Shown here piece by piece: positions 38,838 to 49,764 of a DNA stretch of 64,000 bases. Numbering within the stretch: position 1 is the stretch's first letter; each line of letters starts with the position of its first letter. Origin of the DNA: CAYWBU01 sp942491525 (GTDB lineage: Bacteria > Desulfobacterota > Desulfomonilia > UBA1062); assembly GCA_942491525.1 (NCBI GenBank), contig CALOBW010000033.1, forward strand, positions 1 to 64,000, given 5' to 3'. The notes under the pieces are model-generated. The model worked only from the letters and a program-made list of their open reading frames with translations. It was not told where the DNA came from and did no database searches. The translations under genes and the position numbers were made by a program.

Positions 38838-39924
38838 CTATTTTTTGATCCACGGATCCAGCGCATGTCGCGCAGGCCGTCGCCGAAGAGATAGATGCCC
38901 AACGTCGTCATGAAGATGAAGATGCCGGGCGCCAGCACAAGCCAGGGAGCATCGGTGAAGTTGCCTAGCGACCCCTGCATCATGTTGCCCCAACTGGGAA
39001 GCGGAGGCCCGATGCCCACGCCCAGATAGCTCAGACCGGCCTCGGCGATGATGGCGCCGGCAATGGTGAAGATGGCCGAGACGATGACGATCGACGAGAC
39101 GTTTGGTAGTACGTGCCGGATCATGATGCGCCAGCTCGAGGTGCCGATGGCCTGGCTGGCCACGATATACTCGCGTTCTCGAATCGAGAAGATCTGTCCC
39201 GCGAACCAGTCTCGACAGTCCCATCCAACCGAAGATGCCGATCAGAAAGGCCAGACCCTCGGGTCCGGGCTGGAAGATGCGCGACAGAATGATGAGCAGA
39301 AAGAGCAGCGGAATACTGCCCAGCGTCATGATGACGGCGTTGATGATGTCGTCGATGAAGGTCGCGGCGTAGTAGCCGCTGATCAGCCCCACCGTCACGC
39401 CCAGCGTCAGCGAGATCACCGCCACCTAGACGCCAATGCGCAGCGAGATGCGCCCGCCGTAGATGCCGCGGGTCAGCACATCGCGGCCGGCCTGGTCGGT
39501 GCCCATCCAGTGGCATTCGCCCAGGTCGGCCGCCGCGCAAGCACGTAGCCCACTGGCGGATGACGCTAGAATTGCACCCCACATGCCCCAGTTGCAGCCG
39601 CCGTCCCCCTGGCAAGTGGTGGTAAATTCCTGAAACATGGGCCATGACTCGTCAGCCCAGGTCGGCGGCTTGCTCCGCATCCGCAGATTGGTGTCCAGTC
39701 GGGTCGAATCCCAAGACGTTGTCGCCGATCCAGGGTGCGCCCACCGAGATACCGATGACAAAAAGCACCAGCAGGATAGCCGAAGACCATGGCAGCTTGT
39801 CGCCCAGATCCTTGCCGCCGACCGCGCCCCAATAGCTGCGTTCCTTGGCGGACGGCTGGTCTGCGCTCCGCTTCGTTTGCGTGCCAACGATAGTGATCCT
39901 GTGGCCATTTTCATCTGCTGTCAT
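38838..39924 (-). CDS. Peptide/nickel-type ABC transporter permease (DppC/OppC-like)
   Basis: This is an inner-membrane permease of the family-5 binding-protein transporters. The N-terminal helix is WSSAILLVLFVIGISVGAPW. The permease domain has GLISGYYAATFIDDIINAVI then TLGSIPLLFLLIIL, and the EAA-like motif SSWRIMIRHVLPNVSSIVIV. The C-terminal LGIYLFGDGLRD is the classic end of this family. Frameshifts near 38860, 39200, 39425 and 39700 interrupt it. The start (ATG 39922-39924) overlaps the end of the upstream permease gene by 14 bp, as expected for a B-C permease pair. Confidence 0.85.
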
Positions 39925-40960
39925 GATCGTACTTCACCCGTGGGTCGACAACGCTGTAGAGGATGTCAACCATCAGGACGCCCATGATGCCGAGAAACGA
40001 AGCTGATGACAAAGAGCGCCATCATCACCGGATAGTCGCGTGCGTTGATGGCCGTGATGGTCAATCGCCCCATGCCCGGCCACGAAAAGACAATTTCGAA
40101 GAGTACGGAACCGGAGAGAACCAGCAGGAAGATGCCGCTCAATCCGGTGACAAAGGGCATCATCGCGTTGCGCAGGACGTGTCCAACGACGACGGACTTG
40201 CGCGAGAGTCCCTTGGCCTTGGCGGTGCGCACGTAGTCCTGGTTGAGCACATCCAGCATCTCGAAGCGCAGGATGCGCGAGAAGGCGATCCAGCCACCGA
40301 TGGCGCTAACCGTCGCCGGCAAGATCAGGTGGTGCAGGCGGTCGCGCAGCGAGCCGTCGCCAATGGTGTACATGCCGCCCAGCGGCACCAGGCCCAGATA
40401 GCCGCCCAACACAATCAGCAAGATCAGCCCGATCCACCAGTCCGGCACGGTGTTGATCAGCACGGTGGTCACGCGGATGGTGTTGTCCGGCCAACGGCCC
40501 CGGTTCAGCGCCAGATGATGCCCAGTGGGACGCCGACCACAACGCTGATGACCAGGCTGGAAAAGCCAAGCAGGAAGGTCGCCGGGATGCGTTCGACGAT
40601 CAGGTCGATGACCGGATTCGCCTTTGAACGAGAATGAGCGCCCAAAATCCAGCCGAACGATGCCTTTGCCGAACAGTCGGTCTGGATTGCTGAGACATTG
40701 GCCGCTCTGCCATCGGTCTCGGTGGTGGGCACCCAGTCTTCGCCAGTCAGCCAGGTCACATACTGAACCGGCAATCGAGCGATCCAGCCCATAGTGGCGC
40801 TCCAGGCGACTCCATCTTCCTGGGTACTGGTTGGGGTCGTCATCCAGAAACTGGAAGTGGTCCGCCGGGCGCCATCTGGTAGACGGTAAAGGCGATCAGG
40901 GTGGCGATGAACATCAGCAAAAATCGATTGCAGGCCACGTCGAACGATATAGCGTGTCAT
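39911..40960 (-). CDS. Peptide/nickel-type ABC transporter permease (DppB/OppB-like)
   Basis: MTRYIVRRGLQSIF at the N-terminus, RIPATFLLGFSSLVISVVVG in the periplasmic-to-membrane region, and DYVRTAKAKGLSRKSVVVGH then LRNAMMPFVTGLSG as the cytoplasmic EAA loop are standard for DppB-like permeases. The end is MVDILYSVVDPRVKYD. Frameshifts are needed near 40870-40900, 40620 and 40490 and near 40000. It pairs with the downstream DppC-like permease. Start ATG 40958-40960. Confidence 0.85.
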
Positions 40961-41047
40961 AATCACCCTTCAAGAAGATAGCAGCCACGGTCACGTGGTG
41001 CGAGTGATGCTGCAGTGCATCCCCGCACCACGGCACATCATTCGAAC

Positions 41048-42875
41048 TTACTGTCCAGTCTCTTCGACATACCAATCTTCAGAGTTCCAGCCGATGCCCA
41101 GTGCGGTCTGGCTCGATGCCCTGAACATCCGGTTGTTCTGACCGCTCCAGGCCTTCGGTAGTCCAGGAAGATGTAGGGCGCTTCCTCAGCCACGATACGC
41201 TGGATCTCCTGGTACTTCTCGCGACGGAACTCGGTGTCATAGGTCGCGCCGGCTTCATCAAAGAGCGCTTCCACATCCTTGTTGATGTACGCAACCGAGT
41301 TCAACTCCGGAATGCTGTCTTCGGCCCAGATCGTGTACATGATGTGGGGTTCAATGGTTGCACGCCAGCCGCCGATGAACATATCCCAGTCGGGCTCCTC
41401 CGCGTCGGTGGCTTCCAGGAAGCTGGCCCATTCCAACGCTTGAATCTCGACGTTCACGCCAATCTTGCCCAGGAAGTCCTGTACAACCACGGCGATCAAC
41501 TCGGCGTTCTTTACTGGTGTTGGGGCCGTAAATCAGCTTGAGTGTCAACTGCTCGCCGTCGGCATCCATCATCTTTTCGCCGTCAAAGGTATAGCCGGCT
41601 TCCTCGAACAACTCGAGCGCTTTGTCTACATCGTAGTCATAGCAGGGCACATCGGGATTGTAGACCCAGGAGGTCTCGGGGAAGACGGAGCAGAGGCGTT
41701 TGGCCTGGCCCAGCATCACTTCGTCGGTGAGCAGTTCTTTGTCGATGGCGTAGTTGAGCGCGTGGCGCACGTTGACATCGTGGGTCGGCTGCCCTCGCGC
41801 ATGTTCAGGCCGATATAGCTCCAGACAGCGGCGGCCGGCCACCACTCATAGACAGTGATATTGTCGAGGTTGCGGGCCTCTTCCAGGTTTTCCGGCGCAA
41901 TATAGGCCGTGTCGCTCTCGCCGCTCTTCATCTTCTGGTAGCCGATTTCATTGTCCGGTACGATTTCGATTACCTGGCTGGTGATATTCGGCGCGCCCTT
42001 GTACCAATAATTTTCGTTGGCCTCGAAGGTAGCGAACTGGTCGCGTTTCCATTCGGTCAGCTTATAGGGCCCAGAGACAACGCTGGGGCTATTGATCTCG
42101 GGATTGGTCTCCGGGTCATCCCACGAGAGATCCTGCCAGATATGCATCGGCAGCGGCGTAATCAAGCCGGACATCTGGCCCAGAGCCGGCGCGTAGATTT
42201 CGTCAATTTTGATCTCCAGCGTGTAATCGTCCAGCGCTTCGTAGCCGGTGATGAACTCAAGCTGAGATGGATAGGGATAGCCATTGTCGGGGTTGGTAGC
42301 CTGGTCGTAGGTCCATTTGAAGTCGTTGGCGGTAATCGGTTCGCCGTCGCTCCAAATCATCTCTTGGCGCAGGTTGAAGGTAAAGGTCAGACCATCTTCA
42401 GAGATGGTGTAACTCTCGGCCATGTTGGGGATGTATTCCAGCGTGTTTTCGTCCAGCCGCAGCAGCGACCCGCTGTAGACCATCGCCTGATAGCCACTCG
42501 AACCGGTATCGGTCGTCAACTAGGGATGAAAGTTGACTGCATCGGAGGCGGCTACACTTCGATATTCGCCGCCGAACTTGTCGCGAGGGTCGTCACATCC
42601 TCGTCGCTGGTCACGGTGACGCCAGCTTCCAGTTCCGTTGCCTGGGCAGCTTGAGACTCTTCGACGACCTCTTGCGAATCGTCACTGGCTTCGCTGGCAG
42701 CTTCTTCAGCCGGCTCTTCGGTCGGCTGCTCGGCAGGCGCTGCGGCTTCCGCCGCTTCGCTCTCGGTAGCGCCGCTGCTCTCGGTGGCGGAGCCGCCACA
42801 TGCAGCCAAAACCAGGGCAAACACCACGAACATGGTCAGCGACAAAACGGTGCGTGAAACATGTTTGGTTCTCAT
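41048..42875 (-). CDS. ABC transporter substrate-binding lipoprotein, family 5
   Basis: MRTKHVSRTVLSLTMFVVFA with lipobox LVLAACGG is followed by an Ala/Glu-rich linker. The SBP_bac_5 fold has LTFTFNLRQEMIWSDGEPIT, NSPSVVSGPYKLTEWKRDQF, SYIGLNMREG, the RHALNYAIDKELLTDEVML region (in a shifted frame) and the end GIGWNSEDWYVEETGQ. It would capture oligopeptides, nickel or other small ligands for the adjoining DppB/C permeases. Frameshifts occur near 42525-42550, 41790, 41520 and 41120. Stop at 41048-41050. Confidence 0.85.
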
Positions 42876-43158
42876 TCACATTCTCCTTTGTTGATCAAAT
42901 TGCTGCGATGAACCGACGACCGATCTGGTGTGCAATTACGGCCATTCTATGTGGATGTCTACGTTTCGGGAAATCCTGGTCACATGGCACAGCTTCGCAA
43001 AAAATGCGACAGCGCTCTGTTGTTCAGCACCCGCGACCTGCCCCATTGTGAACCGCCTGGCTGAAGCAAGCATGAGAAACGGCTTAGCTTCGCATAAGGA
43101 ACGGCCAGCAGCGCCACAGCCTGTCGCTCCTCCCGCGCCGCGACGACCCGCAAGGCGC
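42876..43158. other. Intergenic gap between two binding-protein genes
   Basis: This gap of 283 bp holds no recognisable gene, hairpin or repeat. It could hold a promoter for the downstream binding-protein and permease genes, but no clear -35/-10 pair is distinguished. Confidence 0.4.
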
Positions 43159-44958
43159 TCATTCTGTCGGAGACGCCTCCTCATCTTCTTGCCAGGCCTC
43201 GTCAACCCAATCATGGACGTTGTGATAGAAATCCCAGGGTCCTGGGTTGAGCCCCTGCCAACTGGCGCTGATGCCAATGTCAACGACGTCTCCGACCAGA
43301 AAAATGTAGGGCAGATCGTCGTAGATGATCCGTTGGATCTGTCGATAGACTGGCAGACGGTCGCTTGGCGCACAACCCGGCATGGCGTTGCCAGCATCAA
43401 GCAACTGGTCAACAACCGCATCCTGGTAGCTGACAAAGTTGTAGCCGCTCCCCGGCCGGTCAAAACGCGAGTGCCATAGCGATATATCACCGCCAGGGTC
43501 GGCCCCCAAGCCACTCCAGCCCAGAATGGCCATGTCGAATGTCTGGTCAAACAGCCGCTCACTCAACGAGTTGAAGTCCAGCGTTTCCAACTTGATGTCA
43601 AAGCCGACACGGTCCAACTGGCGGCGTACCTGCCTCGCCAGCTTCGCCCGCGCCGCGTTGTCCGTGTTGGTGATCAGTGTCAGCCTCAGATCTTGACCGG
43701 CTCGCTCGCGCACACCATCATTGTCCACAAAGACCCAGCCTGCGTCGTCCAGCAACCGTCGAGCAAGATTGATGTCAGATGGATAGGGCGCCAAACTCGG
43801 ATCAAACGCCCATGTGATGCCCGGCAAGACATTTGCGCTCAGAGGGACACCTTGGCCGGCATAGACCTCGTCGATGATCGTCTGGCTATCCAGGCTGTGG
43901 GCGATCGCCAGGCGCACCACGCGCTCGGCGAGGATCGGGTGCGGCGCCTGTTCGATGCGCAGACCTGCCCCGTCCTGACCGGGCTGCGGGTTCTTGGGAT
44001 CGGCCAGATTGAACGCGATAAAGCTGTAGCCATCGCCTGGCAAGCGGCGTAGAGCCAGCTCCGTGTCGCCCTTTTCCACCATCGCCTGCTGGGGGGACAG
44101 TTCAGCAACATCCAACACACCGCTCTGCAATTGTTGCCACTGCGCCAGCGGATCGGCCACGATCTTGAAGACCATGCTGTCCATGCCAACGGGGCCGCCC
44201 CAGTACAGATCGTTACGCGTCAGCACGATCTGCTCACCGGGCGTCCAGCTCTGGAAGCGAAAGGGTCCAGCGCTCACCGTTGGTGCGGTGTTGAACGAAT
44301 TCTGCGCGAGGTCGCTAAAATCTGCGGCAAAGAGATGGCTCGGCAACCAGCGCCCCGCCAGGTCCATGAGCGCGTCACACTTGACTTCGCCAAAGGTCAC
44401 CACGACGGTCAATGGATCGACAACCTCGATCTCTTGCACGTTGTTCAAGCGCTGTTTGAGCGCTGTGGTCACTTGGTCGCTGGCGATGGCAGCGAAGGTA
44501 AACTCAAAATCAGCGGCATCGACTGGGTCACCATCGCTCCACACCACCCCGTCGCGCAGGTAAAGGTCCATACCAGGCCATCGGCAGAGACATCCCACCG
44601 TTTGGCCATCGCGTTTGCCGCTTACCAGAGCGCCGCTAAACGGATCCACCGCAAAGAGCGTCGGCAAGAGCATAGCCTGGATCGCATGGCTGACCGGATC
44701 CATACTCAGGAGTGGGTTCAGGGTCACGGGGTCGGCTGCGATTGGACGGGTCCAAACGCCGCCTGGTGTGGCGATCATGCCTGTTGTTGAATTATCCGCA
44801 TTGGCGCCGGTCGTACGTTCTGACTGGGGAAGATGGCGGGGGCCGGGGTCGCCCGGGAAAAACAAAGAGGCAAGACTGACGCAGCCAGAGATGGCGAACG
44901 CCATGAGCAAGATGGTCAGCAACGATGCGAGACGACGATGAGCGGGCAATGTCTTCAC
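43159..44958 (-). CDS. ABC transporter substrate-binding lipoprotein, family 5
   Basis: The frame of 599 residues starts with a lipoprotein signal (LLTILLMAFAISGCVSL). The SBP_bac_5 domains follow in normal order: TRPIAADPVTLNPLLSMDPV, LYLRDGVVWSDGDPVDAADF, SAGPFRFQSWTPGEQIVLTR, the hinge text SFIAFNLADP, then VVRLAIAHSLDSQTIIDEVY and the second lobe ending near GLNPGPWDFYHNVHDWVDEA. A local frame displacement (GKRDGQTVGCLCRWPGMD, ~44560-44600) suggests a pair of compensating indels. It is encoded between an ATPase pair and another binding protein. Confidence 0.9.
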   Translation of the reverse strand: MKTLPAHRRLASLLTILLMAFAISGCVSLASLFFPGDPGPRHLPQSERTTGANADNSTTGMIATPGGVWTRPIAADPVTLNPLLSMDPVSHAIQAMLLPTLFAVDPFSGALVSGKRDGQTVGCLCRWPGMDLYLRDGVVWSDGDPVDAADFEFTFAAIASDQVTTALKQRLNNVQEIEVVDPLTVVVTFGEVKCDALMDLAGRWLPSHLFAADFSDLAQNSFNTAPTVSAGPFRFQSWTPGEQIVLTRNDLYWGGPVGMDSMVFKIVADPLAQWQQLQSGVLDVAELSPQQAMVEKGDTELALRRLPGDGYSFIAFNLADPKNPQPGQDGAGLRIEQAPHPILAERVVRLAIAHSLDSQTIIDEVYAGQGVPLSANVLPGITWAFDPSLAPYPSDINLARRLLDDAGWVFVDNDGVRERAGQDLRLTLITNTDNAARAKLARQVRRQLDRVGFDIKLETLDFNSLSERLFDQTFDMAILGWSGLGADPGGDISLWHSRFDRPGSGYNFVSYQDAVVDQLLDAGNAMPGCAPSDRLPVYRQIQRIIYDDLPYIFLVGDVVDIGISASWQGLNPGPWDFYHNVHDWVDEAWQEDEEASPTE

Positions 44959-45109
44959 GTCTTGGTCAGGTCACTTCCGATCTGGCTACGATATCCGCGG
45001 ACGCATCGCTCACAAGGTCATCCCGGCTGAAGAAGACCAACGGATATCCGGCACATCCACCAGAGGTAGCCAACGATTCTATCCGCCGTGGTATTTACGC
45101 CAAATAGGA

Positions 45110-46146
45110 CTAATAAGGCTGCGGGACCATGCCCGATTCCACGATAATCGCCTGCTTATCGACAAGATGACAGGCGGCCCATTGGTCGGGCGCCTTCTCC
45201 TCGAGGACCGGCTCGACCTCCTTGCAGAGATCAACCGCAATCGGGCAGCGGGTGTGGAAGCGGCAGCCACTGGGCGGATTGAGCGGCGACGGCACTTCGC
45301 CGCGCAGGACAACGCGCTGGCGCCGCTGTTTGGGATCTGGCACCGGTATTGCTGACATCAAGGCTTGGGTGTATGGGTGGAGGGGGTTGCGATAGAGCTG
45401 CTCGCGCGGCGAGACTTCTACCAGCTTGCCGAGGTACATGACGCCAACGCGGTCGCTGATATGTTCGACGACGCTGAGGTCATGGGCCACAAAGAGATAG
45501 GTAAATCCAAACTCGGCCTGCAAGTTGCGAAGCAGATTGAGGATCTGGGACTGGATTGAAACGTCGAGCGCAGAGACTGGCTCGTCCAGCACAATGAAGC
45601 GCGGTTGCAGGGCCAAGGCGCGGGCGATGCCAATGCGTTGGCGCTGGCCGCCGGAAAATTCATGCGGATAACGATGGGCATGGTAGGGGCTCAGACCTAC
45701 CTTCTCCAAAATCTCGTGCACGATCTCATAACGCCGCTGGCGATTGCCCATGCCCTGAATCTGCAACCCCTCCGCGATGATGTCGCCGACTGGCATCCGT
45801 GGATCGAGTGACGAGTACGGATCCTGGAAGATGATCTGCATCTCTCGACGCATTGCCTTCAGATCGTTGCGCCCTTTGGCAAGTACGTCTTCGCCGTCAA
45901 AAAAGACCGAGCCAGAGGTCGCATTCTGCAAACGCAGAATCGTTCGCGAAACCGTTGTCTTGCCACAGCCAGATTCCCCCACCAACCCAAAGGTCTCGCC
46001 TTCACGGATTGAGAAGCTGACGCCATCCACCGCCTTGACCCCGCGCTGGCGCGTTGAAACAAGCCGCTGCGAATTGGGAAGTGCGTTCTTAACTCCTCAA
46101 CAACCAGTATCTCTTTGGGCGCGATCTTATCGGCAGCGATCATCAT
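45110..46146 (-). CDS. Oligopeptide ABC transporter ATP-binding protein (OppF-like)
   Basis: Walker A is GLVGESGCGKTTVSRTIL, the Q-loop IIFQDPYSSLDPRMPV, the signature HEFSGGQRQRIGIARAL, and Walker B FIVLDEPVSALDVS with the H-loop FVAHDLSVVEHI. The C-terminal family-5 extension is LHPYTQALMSAIPVPDP, with Cys residues in CRFHTRCPIAVDLC as in OppF/DppF. A frameshift near 46035 displaces the first ~35 residues, which read EELRTHFPIRSGLF. It follows the OppD-like gene by 4 bp and should form a heterodimer with it. Confidence 0.92.
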
Positions 46147-46150
46147 GGTC

Positions 46151-47245
46151 TCACAGTTCTGCCTCTAAAACTGACTCGACAAAAACCTCATCACCCCGGA
46201 AGCGCCAGTCAACTCGCTCTACACCGATCCATAAATGCGCAGTGGCCGGCGCACGCATGAAACAGCGTGCCTCGTGGCCGGTCTCAACCTCGAACAGGTC
46301 AGGCTCCTGCTCAGCGCAGATCGATCGCGCATACGGACAGCGAGGGGCAAACTTGCACCCCGGCGGCAGATTCAACAAGTTGGGCACGCTGCCAGGGATG
46401 ACCGCCAGTGTCTCCTGGACCGAACCCAATACAGGAATGGCTGCCAGCAAGCCCTCTGTATACGGATGGAGCGGCTTTTCAAAGAGCGTCTCGACATCGG
46501 CGTACTCGACTACCTGCCCTGCATACATCACCGCGACCGAGTCGCATATTTCGGCAACCACACCCATGTCGTGCGTGATGAGCAGAATCGCCGTCCCGGT
46601 ATCGTTGCGCAGATCACGCATCAGGTCCAGGATCTGTGCTTGAATCGTGACGTCCAAAGCGGTAGTCGGCTCGTCCGCGATCAAGAGTTGGGGCAGACAA
46701 GAGAGCGCCATCGCGATCATCACGCGCTGGGCCTGACCACCGGAGATCTCATGCGGAAACGCGCGCGCACGTTTTTCGGCATCTGGGATGCCCACTTTGC
46801 GCAGCATGTCTACAGCCTGAAGCCAGGCCTCTTGTTTGTTGAGGTCCTGGTGAATGATGATGGCTTCAGCGATCTGGTCTCCGATGCGAAAGACCGGATT
46901 CAGGCAGCTCGCTGGCTGCTGAAAGATCATCGATATTTCGTCGCCGCGCAGCTTCACCATCTCGCTTTCTGGTAGCTCTACGAGGTTGCGGCCGTTGAAG
47001 ACAATCTCGCCGTCAACGACATTGCCCGATGAGCCGAGAAGCCCCATGATCGAGAGCGACGTAACGCTTTTTCCACTCCCCGATTCGCCAACCAAGCCCA
47101 TGACTTGGCCTGGCATGATCTTGAAGCTTACACCATTGATCGCGCGCACGACACCATCTTCAGTATCGAAGTGGGTGTGCAATCCTCTTACATCGAGCAG
47201 TGGCTCGCCATCAACACGGATGTGCTCTTGCTTGTTGTTCGTCAA
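46151..47245 (-). CDS. Oligopeptide ABC transporter ATP-binding protein (OppD-like)
   Basis: This intact frame of 364 residues has Walker A GLVGESGSGKSVTSLSIM, Q-loop SMIFQQPASCLNPVFRIG, signature EISGGQAQRVMIAMAL, Walker B LLIADEPTTALDVTIQ and H-loop ITHDMGVVAEIC. The C-terminal LHPYTEGLLAAIPVLGSVQE and the Cys-bearing CKFAPRCPYARSIC are typical of OppD/DppD. It energises the OppB/C permeases encoded just upstream (15 bp gap). Confidence 0.94.
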   Translation of the reverse strand: MTNNKQEHIRVDGEPLLDVRGLHTHFDTEDGVVRAINGVSFKIMPGQVMGLVGESGSGKSVTSLSIMGLLGSSGNVVDGEIVFNGRNLVELPESEMVKLRGDEISMIFQQPASCLNPVFRIGDQIAEAIIIHQDLNKQEAWLQAVDMLRKVGIPDAEKRARAFPHEISGGQAQRVMIAMALSCLPQLLIADEPTTALDVTIQAQILDLMRDLRNDTGTAILLITHDMGVVAEICDSVAVMYAGQVVEYADVETLFEKPLHPYTEGLLAAIPVLGSVQETLAVIPGSVPNLLNLPPGCKFAPRCPYARSICAEQEPDLFEVETGHEARCFMRAPATAHLWIGVERVDWRFRGDEVFVESVLEAEL

Positions 47246-47260
47246 CTGGTTCGCTTCTTC

Positions 47261-48262
47261 CTATCGTTTCAGCCGCGGATCGAGGGCGTCGCGCAGACCG
47301 TCGCCGATGAAGTTGAAGCCCAGCGCAACGATAACTAGCGGTACCCCTGGAATCAGCGGCAGCCATGGATTCTGAAACATATAACTCTGCGACAGATTGA
47401 GCATGTTTCCCCAGGTGGGCGTCGGGTCTTGCACACCCAGCCCCAAGAAACTCAGCGACGCCTCCAGGATAATCACACCGCCCAGGCTGAGGCTTGCGTT
47501 GACCAAGATGGGCGCCAGCCCGTTCGGGATCAGGTGCCGAAAGATGATGCGCGCATCTGATGCACCCAACGCCTTGAGCGATTCCACAAAATCCTGCTCC
47601 TTCAAGGAAAGCACCATGCCACGCATCAGGCGTGCGGCGCTCAGCCAGAGGAACGTGACCAACAGTAGGACCAGAACCACAATCTGTTGCGACTCGCGTT
47701 CAGAAGCGAGAAAGACAGAGCTTAAGAAGCTCACGACCACGCCAGGCAACGGCAACTGCGCATCTGTATTGATCAGAATCGCAGACACGATGAGCAAGAT
47801 CGGCAATAGCGGGATCGACAGCATGAATTCGATCAAACGAGAGATGAGGCTGTCCGTGATGCCGCCATAATAGCCCGCCATTGCGCCAACGATGACGCCA
47901 ACGGTTTCGGAAAAGATAACGACGGCGAAGGCAATCGACAGGGAGATTCGGGCCGCAAAAAGCACACGCGTATAGAGATCGCGGCCAAGGTGATCGATCC
48001 CCAGCCAGTGGATGCGACCATCGCTCCCCGCGATGCCAGGCGGACCAGGGCGCACCGGCGCCGAAATATCGACCGCATCGCGCGGAAATGTCGTGATCCA
48101 AGGCGCGAGCAAGGACAGGCCAAATATGATGGCAATCAATACCAGCGAGAAGACAGCCAGTTTGTGCCGACGAAATCGCCGAGCGACGATGGCAAACTGG
48201 CTCTCCTGTTGGGTCAGCGCCAGTTCCTTTGCAACGGGCACTGTCTCCGTGGCAGTAGTCAT
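47261..48262 (-). CDS. Oligopeptide ABC transporter permease (OppC-like)
   Basis: This intact frame of 333 residues has five to six helices: FSLVLIAIIFGLSLLAPWIT at the N-terminus, HLGRDLYTRVLFAARISLSI, the cytoplasmic loop ALGASDARIIFRHLIPNG (EAA motif), and the end NFIGDGLRDALDPRLKR characteristic of OppC/DppC. A larger periplasmic loop (residues ~165-190) separates two helices. It lies 24 bp downstream of the OppB-like gene and 15 bp upstream of the OppD-like gene. Confidence 0.93.
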   Translation of the reverse strand: MTTATETVPVAKELALTQQESQFAIVARRFRRHKLAVFSLVLIAIIFGLSLLAPWITTFPRDAVDISAPVRPGPPGIAGSDGRIHWLGIDHLGRDLYTRVLFAARISLSIAFAVVIFSETVGVIVGAMAGYYGGITDSLISRLIEFMLSIPLLPILLIVSAILINTDAQLPLPGVVVSFLSSVFLASERESQQIVVLVLLLVTFLWLSAARLMRGMVLSLKEQDFVESLKALGASDARIIFRHLIPNGLAPILVNASLSLGGVIILEASLSFLGLGVQDPTPTWGNMLNLSQSYMFQNPWLPLIPGVPLVIVALGFNFIGDGLRDALDPRLKR

Positions 48263-48286
48263 ATCAGCAGAATTCCCATCTCCGGG

Positions 48287-49468
48287 CTAAGAGTACTTGA
48301 TGCGTGGATCGACCACCGTATAGAGCAAGTCACCCATGAGCGTTGCAACCACGGTCAGGACTGCTGTAATAAAGATGAAGGCGAGCGCCACCGGCCAGTC
48401 GCTGCGATTCAGCGCATCAAAATAGAGACGACCCATGCCAGGCCAGGCAAATACCGTCTCTGTGATGATCGCGCCGGCGAACACATTTGGAATCTGCAGC
48501 ACAAGGATCGTCACAAAGGGGATCAGCGCATTGCGCAGCGCGTGCTTTGCGATCACACTGCGCTCGACCAATCCCTTGGAGCGCGCCGTTCGCACATAGT
48601 CCTGACGCAGCACCTCCAGCATCGACGAACGAACGAATCGACTCCAGGTTGCCATACCAAAAAAGGTCAGGACCGTCAATGGCATCAGCAGATGCAAGGT
48701 GCGATCTGTGAGGCTGCCGGGATCCACCTTGGGCAGCCAGCTCGCCACCTCATATGGACGAATGGCCTCACGCAGACCGGATGGCAGGCTGGGAATCCAG
48801 GGGATGGTGTCTTCCAGAAAGGTGGGCATGACGGAGAACATGAGGATCAGCAGCAGCCCGAAGAAAAAGACCGGCATGGCGGAGCCGACAAACGCAAGCG
48901 TGGTGAAGAAGTAGTCGAAGCGCGAATATTGGCGCACCGCGCTGAGAATGCCAATCGGGATCCCAATCGCCAGCGACAGAAAGAGCGACAACAGCATCAG
49001 CTCCAGCGTTGCACCCAGGCGACTCATGATCAGATCAGAGACCGGCCGGCCTGGTGTGATCACGCTGGACGGGCCGAAGTCGCCGCGCAACACCCCTTCG
49101 CTGCTGCGAATTTCTGGGTGAAGCACCGGAATCTCGGCAAGATAGACATAGTCGTCACAGCCAGAGCCATCACCCGATGGCAAATAGCAGCCCACCGGTA
49201 TACTGGAAAACCACTCGCGACCCGCGAAAACAACAGGCCCTGAAGGAAAGCCCGTCAGCCACCGGCTGAAACGCACTGGCCAGTACAGGTCCAGTTCATA
49301 CTGCGCGCGAATCCGTGCGATATCCTCGCGCGTCAACTTCTGTTGCTGCTGCTGCAATCCTGTAAGCGGACCACCAGGCGCAATGTTGAACAGGAAATAG
49401 GTCGCCGCAGCAGCCAGCAGCACGACAAGCAACATCTGAATCAGCCGCCGAATGAGATAACTAGTCAT
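48287..49468 (-). CDS. Oligopeptide ABC transporter permease (OppB-like)
   Basis: This intact frame of 393 residues has MTSYLIRRLIQMLLVVLLAA at the N-terminus, a periplasmic region with an unusually long insertion (~residues 60-130), and helices around IGIPIGILSAVRQY. The cytoplasmic EAA loop is DYVRTARSKGLVERSVIAKH, and MGDLLYTVVDPRIKYS forms the end. These are standard features of OppB/DppB permeases. Three more ABC components follow it closely on the same strand. Confidence 0.93.
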   Translation of the reverse strand: MTSYLIRRLIQMLLVVLLAAAATYFLFNIAPGGPLTGLQQQQQKLTREDIARIRAQYELDLYWPVRFSRWLTGFPSGPVVFAGREWFSSIPVGCYLPSGDGSGCDDYVYLAEIPVLHPEIRSSEGVLRGDFGPSSVITPGRPVSDLIMSRLGATLELMLLSLFLSLAIGIPIGILSAVRQYSRFDYFFTTLAFVGSAMPVFFFGLLLILMFSVMPTFLEDTIPWIPSLPSGLREAIRPYEVASWLPKVDPGSLTDRTLHLLMPLTVLTFFGMATWSRFVRSSMLEVLRQDYVRTARSKGLVERSVIAKHALRNALIPFVTILVLQIPNVFAGAIITETVFAWPGMGRLYFDALNRSDWPVALAFIFITAVLTVVATLMGDLLYTVVDPRIKYS

Positions 49469-49594
49469 GGAGGAAGCCTTGGAAGTAACGTTCGGGCAAA
49501 TGGAGTACAGGCAAATGGGGCGGAATTGTGCGAGCCGTTTCGCCAGACCGGGCGGCAGGTCTACCTGTATGCCTGCACAACCCAGTTAACAGCA

Positions 49595-49737
49595 CCAGAC
49601 GAGGTTGTCTTATCGGCCCTGGTGTGGGTGCGATCCTACAACCTCGTCTGGCAGCACGAAAGTGGTATTGACCAGAAATCGGAAGTTTGCCAGCCTCGTT
49701 TTGTGCAAACATTCGGCACACAAAACTTCCGATTTCT
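49595..49737. repeat. Two adjacent perfect hairpins between binding-protein and permease genes
   Basis: The first stem is ccagacgaggttgt (49595-49608) with acaacctcgtctgg (49638-49651), 14 bp perfect. The second is agaaatcggaagttt (49674-49688) with aaacttccgatttct (49723-49737), 15 bp perfect. Both lie in the 296-bp gap between the permuted binding protein (stop 49765) and the OppB-like gene. They could be 3' stabilising or attenuating structures that set binding-protein mRNA above permease mRNA, as seen in other Opp-type operons. Confidence 0.7.
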
Positions 49738-49764
49738 GTGCGAACTCAGCATAGCTCCGACGAA

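Noticed and set aside
47990..49243. Plus-strand open frame (417 codons)
   Set aside because: Antisense of the OppC/OppB permease genes, with no plausible protein features.
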